NCBI GenBank assembly: GCA_024697705.1
Contig: JAILFF010000303.1
Coordinates: forward strand, 1 to 6,351
Origin: Ruminococcus sp.
GTDB taxonomy: Bacteria > Bacillota > Clostridia > Oscillospirales > Ruminococcaceae
DNA length: 6,351 nucleotides
Direction: 5' to 3'
The position numbers and the translations under genes are program-made. Position 1 is the stretch's first letter. The number at the start of each line of letters is the position of its first letter. Of the stretch, positions 1-4,819 are shown piece by piece. A model generated the notes under the pieces. It was given only the letters and a program-made list of their open reading frames with translations. It made no database searches and was not told where the DNA came from.

Positions 1-139
1 CCGTTTCATTTTAGGTTTATCGCATTGGTTTTCCCGAGAGCTGTTGCTGCTGACAAAATACAGTGCCTGCCTGCGGCAAAAGCGGTGTCTGATTGACAAA
101 TTATGTGGTCTGTTGGTTGACATTTTGGGTGGGCGGTAA

Positions 140-274
140 CATTATCATAACTCGACAGCCGAGAGCTTTGCAAAAGAAGAGGGCTACAAGATCGAATACC
201 TCGACGGCGACGGAAGCGTCGATCTCGAAGACCTCGTTTGGATACAGAAAAAAGCCGCGGGCTGGAAGGTCTGA
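140..274 (+). pseudogene. C-terminal remnant of a BspA-like / dockerin-like secreted protein
   Basis: The frame is open between an in-frame TAA (137-139) and a TGA (272-274) and has no start codon, so it is read as a 44-residue remnant. It begins HYHNSTAESFAKEEGYKIEY, the style of the last unit of BspA-like leucine-rich-repeat surface proteins (family knowledge: G-Y-x-x-S-T-A-E-x-[FY]-A-K). It ends DGDGSVDLEDLVWIQKKAAG, which resembles one half of a type I dockerin: a calcium loop with D, D and D at positions 3, 5 and 12, but Tyr where the first Asp is expected, followed by the F-helix. A full dockerin has two such halves. The intact parent would be an exported cell-surface or cellulosome-type protein. 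A terminator hairpin follows 23 bp after the stop, as expected for a true gene end. The same frame is also open from base 2 to 136, but I recognise nothing there; a frameshift joining it to a longer gene outside the window is possible. Confidence 0.5.
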
Positions 275-297
275 GCCGCAGTAAATACCCGAAAATC

Positions 298-329
298 AAA
301 GTGACTGCACACCGCGTGCAGTCACTTTT
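298..329 (+). terminator. Rho-independent terminator, copy 1 of a duplicated hairpin
   Basis: The arms GTGACTGCAC and GTGCAGTCAC (301-310 and 316-325) pair perfectly around the loop ACCGC. Flanking AAA/TTT extends the stem to 13 bp, and TTTT follows. It lies 23 bp after the stop codon of the dockerin-like remnant and is its natural terminator. The same 25 nt, including the loop, recur at 1378-1402. Confidence 0.85.
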
Positions 330-385
330 GTCAATTCCCATTTTTATCATGGAGATTGGTTCCCGTGCGCGTATACCCGAAATAC

Positions 386-414
386 TTGACAAACAGGTAC
401 GCACATGATATAAT
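386..414 (+). promoter_or_regulatory. Consensus sigma-A promoter for the Rpn nuclease gene
   Basis: TTGACA (386-391) is followed by exactly 17 bp and then TATAAT (409-414). An extended -10 TGA lies directly upstream of the -10 box (406-408). All twelve hexamer positions match consensus, so strong unregulated transcription is expected. Transcription would start near 421, leaving a leader of under 30 nt before the ATG at 448. A Shine-Dalgarno-like AAGGGTG sits at 433-439. Confidence 0.85.
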
Positions 415-447
415 ATAATAAAGAAACTATGCAAGGGTGCTTATTAT

Positions 448-1326
448 ATGGGGCAGAAAGATATTGCGGAAAAGATTCTTGAAGAATACAATGACGTATT
501 TGCCGATATTGTCAACGCGCTGATCTTTGGCGGGAAACAGATCGTCGATCCCGACGATCTTGAAACGGCAAGCTCATTGTCCGCATATAAGGCGGACGAA
601 AAGATAAGGAGTCTTGACAGAGACGTTGCAAAATACTGGAAGCACGGGAGAATACGTATCGCTTTTGCCGGGCTTGAAAACCAGACGGTAAGAGATAAGT
701 ATATGCCCCTGAGGGTCATATCCTATGACGGTAATGAGTACCGGAAACAGTATTCCGATAAAAGCAACGATTCTGTTATTTATCCTGTCGTCACGCTTGT
801 ACTTTATTTCGGAAAAGAAAAATGGAATTATCCCAAAAACGTATGTGGCTTGGTAGACATTCCCGAAGGATTTGAGCCGTTCGTTTCGGATTACAAAATG
901 AACCTTTTTGAAATAGCTTATCTGTCAGAGGAACAGCTCGATCTGTTCAAAAGCGATTTCAGGATAGTTGCCGAATATTTTGTACAGACGAGGGTAAGCA
1001 GCGAATACAAGCCGACTCCGCAGACGATAAGGCACGTCGGCGCGGTATTTCAGGCAATGAGTGCATTTACCGGCGACAAACGCTTTGAGGAAATGCAGGA
1101 GCTGTCATCCGGTGAAAGGAGGATCAATATGTGCGAAGCGTTAGATATTATTGAAAACAGAGGGATAAAGAAGGGCTTTGAGCAGGGCATAGAAAAAGGC
1201 ATAGAGAAAGGCAGACTGGCGCTTCTCATAGAGCTTGTAAAAGAAGGCGAAATGTCTGTGGAGACTGCGGCAAAAAAGGAAAACATGACTGTTGAGGAAT
1301 TTAAGGCTGTCGCAAAGCTTAATTGA
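448..1326 (+). CDS. Rpn family PD-(D/E)XK nuclease / putative transposase
   Basis: This 292-residue protein has the layout of the Rpn family (recombination-promoting nuclease, also annotated as PD-(D/E)XK nuclease family transposase). The family cuts DNA through a metal-dependent nuclease fold; some E. coli members promote RecA-independent recombination. Visible here are the N-terminal block DVFADIVNALIFGGKQ (16-31), an acidic residue in RDVAKYW (D59), and the E-x-Q pair in GLENQT (E77, Q79), which I read as the D...ExQ active site. A hydrophobic strand YPVVTLVLYFG (112-122) is followed by Trp. The tail has four-residue G-[IF]-[KE]-[KQ] repeats (239-255) and a helical end, common in this family. 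The start is set by ATG 448 with AAGGGTG eight bases upstream. The gene is monocistronic, transcribed from its own consensus promoter. It looks more A/T-rich at third codon positions than its neighbours and sits between two copies of one hairpin, which is compatible with acquisition. Family call is firm; substrate and function are unknown. Confidence 0.8.
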   Translation: MGQKDIAEKILEEYNDVFADIVNALIFGGKQIVDPDDLETASSLSAYKADEKIRSLDRDVAKYWKHGRIRIAFAGLENQTVRDKYMPLRVISYDGNEYRKQYSDKSNDSVIYPVVTLVLYFGKEKWNYPKNVCGLVDIPEGFEPFVSDYKMNLFEIAYLSEEQLDLFKSDFRIVAEYFVQTRVSSEYKPTPQTIRHVGAVFQAMSAFTGDKRFEEMQELSSGERRINMCEALDIIENRGIKKGFEQGIEKGIEKGRLALLIELVKEGEMSVETAAKKENMTVEEFKAVAKLN

Positions 1327-1377
1327 GCCGCCAAACACAAACGGTCGATCAATAAGCTTTTATCGGCAATAAAATCA

Positions 1378-1408
1378 GTGACTGCACACCGCGTGCAGTC
1401 ACTTTTTT
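1378..1408 (+). terminator. Terminator hairpin copy 2, between convergent genes
   Basis: The hairpin is identical to that at 301-325: 10-bp stem GTGACTGCAC/GTGCAGTCAC with loop ACCGC (1378-1402). Six T follow (1403-1408), which makes a good terminator for the plus-strand nuclease gene. Read on the minus strand, the hairpin starts six bases after the stop codon of the EAL gene and is followed by the weaker U-rich stretch TGATTTTATT, so it probably also ends that transcript. The two stop codons are only about 80 bp apart. Confidence 0.8.
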
Positions 1409-3846
1409 CATTTCATATATTTCTCATTGAATTCCTTGACGGAGATCGCCTTGTCGAAAAGCCAGCCCTGCGCCATGCTGTGACCGCTTTCCGCGAGTAT
1501 CTGCGCCTGTTCCTCGGTCTCCACGCCCTCGAAGATTATCTCCTTGCGCGTGGTCTTGATAAGGCTGCAAATGCGATCGACGTACTCCCGCGAGCGCTCG
1601 CTGCTGCCGATGTCGTCGATGAACACCTTGTCCACCTTGACTATATCGACGGGCGCTTCGAGAAGCACGCTCAGCGACGAGTAGCCCGTGCCGAAGTCGT
1701 CTATGTCGATCTTGAAGCCGTTCTCGCGGAGCTTCCTCATGTTCGTGAAGAGGTTCTTTACGTCCTGCGTGAAGCAGCTTTCGGTGATCTCTATCTCGAT
1801 AAGATTTTTGTCCACCCCGTAGAACTCCGCAAGCTTCGCCACCTTCGCGACGAAATCGGGGTCGTTGTTGTGCTTGCGCGAGAAATTCACCGATATGGGT
1901 ATCAGCGGCTTGCCCCCGCGCTTCCACTCCGCAAGGCATTTGAGCACCTGCTCGTAGATGTACATATCGAGATGCGTTATGTAACCCACGTTTTCCAGTA
2001 CGTCGATGAACTCATAGGGCAGCTTGTAGGTGCCGTCGGGATTTCTCCAGCGGGTGAGCGCCTCCGCGCCGATGATCTTCCTCGTTTTCAGGTCGAACTT
2101 CGGCTGCAAAAACAGCTCGATATTGCCGCTTGTCATGGCGTTCCATACCTCGCTGGCTATCGTCTGATCGTGGCTGCGCTTTTTCCTCATGCGCTCGGTG
2201 TAAACGCCGCCGGGGATATCGCTTCTGCCCTTAACGCTTCGTCTTGCGAGGTTGGCGTTATCCATAGCGATCGTTATATCCTCATCGGCTGAGTGAAGGA
2301 AATAGATGCCCGAGGATATCTGAGTATCGCTCATGGGGTATTTGGCACGTTGTTTTTTGGTGAAGGACTTGTTTCGCTCGGCTATCGAGCTGATAAGCTT
2401 GTCGCGGGAACGCGCACGGTACAGCCCGACAAAGTAGTCGGAGTAGATACGGCAGCCGCAGACGGTGGTATCAAGTCCCCTGATGATATCGGCGAAGTCG
2501 TTGAGCATAACGTTGCCTGCCTCGTAGCCGAAATTCTCGTTTATGTATGAAAAATCGTTGATATCGGAATAAACTATCGCGAACGACATCGACTCGCTGA
2601 AAAGCTCCTTGAGCATTTTCGCGGCAGTTATCTTAAACGAATTACGGTTGAGCAGACCCGTCACATGGTCGGTGCTCGAAAGCCTTTCGATCTCGCGCTT
2701 TTCGCTGTCGAGCTCGCTTCGCAGCAGCTTGATGTGGTCGATGCTGTATATCATGCCGTAAACGTTCGTGACCTCGCCCTTATCGCTGCCGATGCTGATA
2801 TACACCATGCGGTACCATTTGTAATCGTCGTCGTAAGCCTTTGTGCGGTAATCGACGCTGCCTTTGCAGGGCTTGGCGATAGCGTCGTTCCAGGCGTTGT
2901 AATAAGCGTCGCAGTCATCGGCGTGAACGTATTCCTCGGCGGTATGAAGCTCGATGAACCGCGGGAACGTGCCGTCGGACTTGTAATGCTTTTTAAGCCT
3001 TTTTGAAGTCGAAGTAAAGATATCGGTCTCGTTATCGTATTCAAAGAACGTATTGTCGGTATTTTCCGCTACGAGCGTAAAGCAGAGATTCTGCTGTACC
3101 AGCTTTTTGCGGCGCTTCTTTTCCTCGGTGATGTCGATAGCCGCGCAGTAGATGATATCGCGTCCGTCGGCGTCTCTGCCGTAGTATCTGCCCCTGAGCA
3201 TTATCCATTTTCCCGAGCGTTTCAGGCGGAGTTCCTTATCAAAAGTAAGGCGCATCTCGACACATTCGACGACAGCCGCTTTAAGCTCCCTGATCTGATC
3301 GTCGGTAAAGAATCCGCCGAGCGATCCCGAAGGGTTTTCGGGGTCGTCGCCTATCATCTCGTAGTATTCTCTGCCTGCCTTGACCACGCGGAGTCCGTCC
3401 TCGCACAGCTTATAGACCACGATAGCGCCGGGCATATAGTCGATAAGCGTTTCGATCTCGCGCTGAGAGCGGATATAATCCTGCTCCATCATAAGTCTTT
3501 CGCCGATATCGCTTATCGTTATACTTGCACAGTTATGACCGCGGCTGTCCGTGTATGGTTCGGCTATGCAGATAACGGAAAGTCTGCCGCCGTCAGCGGT
3601 AACTATCCTATGTTCGAGGATACCGCCGCCGTCCTTAGCGACCACCGCGACCTTCTGCAAATAAAGCTCGCGGTCTTCGGACGGGACAAGCGAAACGAAG
3701 TTTATCTCGCCGCTTTCGATCTGTTCTCTGGTATAGCCCGTAAGGACGCAGAAATTATCGTTGCACTTGATTATCCTGCCGCCGTCGTCGTTATCGACGG
3801 TATATCTTCCGCAGAAGACCTTTTTAATATGTTCGCCCTCCGACAT
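1408..3846 (-). CDS. PAS-PAS-PAS-GGDEF(degenerate)-EAL cyclic-di-GMP phosphodiesterase
   Basis: An 812-residue soluble regulator with no signal peptide or membrane segment. Domains: PAS 1 at about 10-116, PAS 2 at 131-246, PAS 3 (PAS_3-like) at 256-376, a charged coiled-coil linker at 371-391, a GGDEF-like domain at 388-548, and EAL at 559-805. The cyclase signature is YSDYF (468-472) instead of GGDEF, so this half should not make c-di-GMP. The EAL half keeps every expected residue: E595 (EALTRW), N654 (SVNFS), E686 and E689 (EIEITES), D716-D717 (DDFGTGYSS), K737, E773 (EGVET) and Q793 (QGW). It should therefore hydrolyse c-di-GMP to pGpG, with the PAS domains sensing an unknown signal and the GGDEF-like domain perhaps binding GTP as an allosteric site. 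The start at 3846 is preferred because GAGGGGAGG lies nine bases upstream. A further 73 in-frame residues exist, but they run through the promoter into an interspersed repeat. The gene converges on the nuclease gene and is divergent from murC. Confidence 0.93.
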   Translation of the reverse strand: MSEGEHIKKVFCGRYTVDNDDGGRIIKCNDNFCVLTGYTREQIESGEINFVSLVPSEDRELYLQKVAVVAKDGGGILEHRIVTADGGRLSVICIAEPYTDSRGHNCASITISDIGERLMMEQDYIRSQREIETLIDYMPGAIVVYKLCEDGLRVVKAGREYYEMIGDDPENPSGSLGGFFTDDQIRELKAAVVECVEMRLTFDKELRLKRSGKWIMLRGRYYGRDADGRDIIYCAAIDITEEKKRRKKLVQQNLCFTLVAENTDNTFFEYDNETDIFTSTSKRLKKHYKSDGTFPRFIELHTAEEYVHADDCDAYYNAWNDAIAKPCKGSVDYRTKAYDDDYKWYRMVYISIGSDKGEVTNVYGMIYSIDHIKLLRSELDSEKREIERLSSTDHVTGLLNRNSFKITAAKMLKELFSESMSFAIVYSDINDFSYINENFGYEAGNVMLNDFADIIRGLDTTVCGCRIYSDYFVGLYRARSRDKLISSIAERNKSFTKKQRAKYPMSDTQISSGIYFLHSADEDITIAMDNANLARRSVKGRSDIPGGVYTERMRKKRSHDQTIASEVWNAMTSGNIELFLQPKFDLKTRKIIGAEALTRWRNPDGTYKLPYEFIDVLENVGYITHLDMYIYEQVLKCLAEWKRGGKPLIPISVNFSRKHNNDPDFVAKVAKLAEFYGVDKNLIEIEITESCFTQDVKNLFTNMRKLRENGFKIDIDDFGTGYSSLSVLLEAPVDIVKVDKVFIDDIGSSERSREYVDRICSLIKTTRKEIIFEGVETEEQAQILAESGHSMAQGWLFDKAISVKEFNEKYMK

Positions 3847-3855
3847 AGATCTGCG

Positions 3856-3864
3856 CCTCCCCTC
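3856..3864 (-). promoter_or_regulatory. Ribosome binding site that fixes the EAL gene start
   Basis: On the minus strand GAGGGGAGG lies about nine bases before the ATG at 3846-3844. It is a strong anti-16S match. The upstream in-frame ATG at 4065 has no comparable site and would translate the promoter and repeat DNA, so 3846 is taken as the start. Confidence 0.85.
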
Positions 3865-3909
3865 GAAAGAGATTTTAAGGCAATAAAAATGTGTTATCAC
3901 CTTACTATC

Positions 3910-3938
3910 ATTGTAACATTTTTTACACTCTTTTTCAA
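3910..3938 (-). promoter_or_regulatory. Sigma-A promoter for the EAL phosphodiesterase gene
   Basis: Read on the minus strand, TTGAAA (3938-3933), a 17-bp spacer, and TACAAT (3915-3910) with TGT directly before the -10 box (extended -10). The expected start near 3903 gives a leader of about 57 nt, too short for a c-di-GMP riboswitch. The promoter lies outside the repeat cluster. Confidence 0.75.
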
Positions 3939-4013
3939 GTGGGTCAAAGCAAATTTGGCAATATGCACAAAAGGTAATGATTATTTTCGGCAGATAAGCA
4001 AAAAAGGAAAAAA

Positions 4014-4047
4014 CGCAAAGTGAAGGCAAACCAAAAGTCTTAGGAAG
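4014..4047 (+). repeat. Interspersed repeat copy 1 (34-bp core only)
   Basis: This runs from CGCAAAGTGAAGG to GTCTTAGGAAG. It is identical over 34 bp to the core of the inverted copy at 4582-4615 and has one difference from the tandem copy at 4061-4094. It lacks the hairpin that follows the core in the other copies and continues instead into A-rich sequence. The copy is therefore truncated, or arose by a short tandem duplication (unit 47 bp) of the left end of the next copy. Confidence 0.85.
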
Positions 4048-4060
4048 TTGAAAAAGAAAA

Positions 4061-4136
4061 CGCAAAGTGAAGGCAAACTAAAAGTCTTAGGAAGGGGGTG
4101 TGGGGGATAACCCTTCTTCAGAAGGGTTTCCCCCAC
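4061..4136 (+). repeat. Interspersed repeat copy 2 (76 bp: core plus hairpin)
   Basis: The 34-bp core is followed by a G-rich stretch and a hairpin. GTGGGGG (4100-4106) pairs with CCCCCAC (4130-4136), and AACCCTTC (4109-4116) pairs with GAAGGGTT (4121-4128) around the loop TTCA, with one bulged base at 4108. The inverted copy at 4540-4615 has the same length and differs at 2 of 76 positions. It is non-coding; the short frames that cross it recur only because the DNA repeats. No T-run follows the hairpin, so it is not a standard terminator. Confidence 0.9.
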
Positions 4137-4193
4137 AAAAGCTGACGGCGTTCGGAAGCATATTGGCGAAAAGCAATTTGAACGGTTCAAAAA

Positions 4194-4285
4194 ATAAAAT
4201 CGGCAATTTCTAAAGAAGCGAACAAAAAAGCAGAAGTGAATAGCTCTGCAAATTTGTTCGGAAACAAAGAAATTGCCGATTTTAT
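4194..4285 (+). repeat. 92-bp element with 18-bp terminal inverted repeats, copy 1
   Basis: The ends are ATAAAATCGGCAATTTCT (4194-4211) and its exact reverse complement (4268-4285). Inside, CGAACAAA pairs with TTTGTTCG, and GCAGA pairs with TCTGC, so the whole element can fold into one long interrupted hairpin. It resembles a miniature inverted-repeat element or a long REP-type hairpin. No clear target-site duplication is visible. The inverted copy at 4393-4484 has the same length and about 91% identity. Confidence 0.85.
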
Positions 4286-4317
4286 ATTTGCGAAATAGCG
4301 CAGCGATTTTCGCAAAT
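4286..4317 (+). repeat. 32-bp hairpin module, copy 1
   Basis: A perfect 10-bp stem ATTTGCGAAA/TTTCGCAAAT encloses a 12-nt loop TAGCGCAGCGAT. It abuts the end of the 92-bp element with no gap. The partner copy at 4361-4392 has the same stem and loop lengths and the same loop except for one base, but a different stem sequence that still pairs perfectly. Confidence 0.85.
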
Positions 4318-4360
4318 GAATTTCCCCTCCGTCAGAATTATTCAGAATCACGCGCTTTCG

Positions 4361-4392
4361 TTGCACGAAAATCGCTGCGCTCTTTCGTGCAA
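4361..4392 (-). repeat. 32-bp hairpin module, copy 2 (inverted)
   Basis: The stem TTGCACGAAA/TTTCGTGCAA encloses the loop ATCGCTGCGCTC on the plus strand; on the minus strand the loop is GAGCGCAGCGAT, 11 of 12 identical to copy 1. It directly abuts the inverted 92-bp element. Four of ten base pairs differ from copy 1, each by a change on both sides. Confidence 0.85.
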
Positions 4393-4484
4393 ATAAAATC
4401 GGCAATTTCTTTGTTTCCGAACAAATTTGCAGAATCATTCACTTCTGCGTTTTTGTACGCTTTTCTCGAAATTGCCGATTTTAT
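4393..4484 (-). repeat. 92-bp element with 18-bp-class terminal inverted repeats, copy 2 (inverted)
   Basis: The ends are ATAAAATCGGCAATTTCT (4393-4410) and its reverse complement, 17 of 18 (4468-4484 exact). Read on the minus strand it differs from copy 1 at 8 of 92 positions, all in the half far from the hairpin; the half next to the hairpin is identical. A run of T follows at 4484-4490. Confidence 0.85.
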
Positions 4485-4539
4485 TTTTTTATACGTTCGG
4501 ATTTCTTTCTCCGAGTTGTTTGATGCCGTCGTAGGCTTT

Positions 4540-4615
4540 GTGGGGGAACCCCTTCTGAAGAAGGGTTATCCCCCACACCCCCTTCCTAAGACTTTTGGTT
4601 TGCCTTCACTTTGCG
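4540..4615 (-). repeat. Interspersed repeat copy 3 (76 bp, inverted)
   Basis: This is the reverse complement of the 4061-4136 copy with two differences: CCAAAAG instead of CTAAAAG in the core, and GGGGTT instead of GGGTTT in the hairpin arm. The core is at 4582-4615 and the hairpin at 4540-4576. It forms the outer right arm of the palindrome, on the murC side. Confidence 0.9.
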
Positions 4616-4741
4616 GAAACAAGCAATAACCCTTCCCCCGCGGAACGAATCCCTCCACCCCGCACAACGTGAGCGTAGCGAAGCGGAGCGCACCCGCGGA
4701 CACGCCCCCCCGCGTAGGGGGTGAAAATTGGGTGAAAGGGG
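4616..4741. other. GC-rich intergenic stretch with small repeats, no gene seen
   Basis: No coding frame is credible here. Contents: ATAACCCTTCCCCCG (4626-4640), which looks like a collapsed fragment of the neighbouring hairpin repeat; a direct repeat CCCGCGGA (4637-4644 and 4693-4700); a four-unit tandem AGCGN (4672-4691); and a short GC hairpin CCCCC/GGGGG around GCGTA (4707-4721). The base composition contrasts sharply with the AT-rich 92-bp elements beside it. The function is unknown. Confidence 0.5.
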
Positions 4742-4770
4742 TTTACTTTTTGGACGGAATGTATTATAAT
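4742..4770 (+). promoter_or_regulatory. Sigma-A promoter for murC
   Basis: TATAAT (4765-4770) is a perfect -10 box. TTTACT (4742-4747) at a 17-bp spacing is a partial -35 match (four of six). Transcription would start near 4777, leaving about 43 nt before the preferred start codon. Confidence 0.7.
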
Positions 4771-4800
4771 AGAATTATAAAGAACAATTATGCGATTTGC

Positions 4801-4808
4801 GGAAGGGA
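4801..4808 (+). promoter_or_regulatory. Ribosome binding site favouring the downstream murC start
   Basis: GGAAGGGA lies 11 bases before the ATG at 4820. The alternative in-frame ATG at 4790 is only a dozen bases from the predicted transcript start and has no Shine-Dalgarno match. An in-frame TTG at 4814 is a further option with closer spacing. The downstream ATG also gives a normal MurC N-terminus. Confidence 0.6.
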
Positions 4809-4819
4809 TTGCTTTGATA

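Larger units (their letters stand above)
4061..4615. repeat. 555-bp nested imperfect palindrome in the divergent intergenic region
   Basis: The left arm 4061-4317 (257 bp) and right arm 4361-4615 (255 bp) carry the same modules in mirror order around a 43-bp centre (4318-4360): 76-bp repeat, unrelated spacer of 57 or 55 bp, 92-bp element, 32-bp hairpin. The paired modules match at 74 of 76, 84 of 92 and 23 of 32 positions by hand alignment. It fills most of the 973-bp gap between the divergent EAL and murC genes and contains neither gene's promoter. I see no protein-coding gene in it. It could be two copies of a composite non-autonomous element inserted head to head, or the product of an inverted duplication. 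Confidence 0.85.

Noticed and set aside
117..145. Promoter-like TTGACA, 17-bp gap, CATTAT
   Set aside because: The -35 is perfect but the -10 matches only four of six, and it would start transcription within the dockerin-like remnant with no start codon downstream. It could be real, but nothing supports it.
6..434. A 142-residue minus-strand open frame
   Set aside because: It runs antisense through the terminator hairpin and the consensus nuclease promoter, and its sequence is rich in Arg and Ser without any domain. It is a chance frame.
1378..3006. Long plus-strand frames opposite the EAL gene (304, 85 and 113 residues)
   Set aside because: They are antisense shadows of the high-GC third positions of the real gene, and the first starts inside the terminator.
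3847..3903. Possible c-di-GMP riboswitch before the EAL gene
   Set aside because: The leader is about 57 nt and shows no suitable paired architecture.
3847..4065. A 73-residue N-terminal extension of the EAL protein
   Set aside because: It would cross the gene's own promoter and part of the interspersed repeat, and lacks a ribosome binding site, whereas ATG 3846 has a strong one.
4194..4484. Complete insertion sequence
   Set aside because: Inverted repeats exist but the region between them has no transposase frame, so at most it is a non-autonomous element.
4061..4615. CRISPR array
   Set aside because: The repeats are inverted and modular with no regular spacer units; there are no cas genes.
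3981..4629. Several short open frames (69 to 118 residues) over the intergenic repeats
   Set aside because: They translate repeat DNA; similar peptides appear because the DNA is repeated. No ribosome binding sites or domains are seen.
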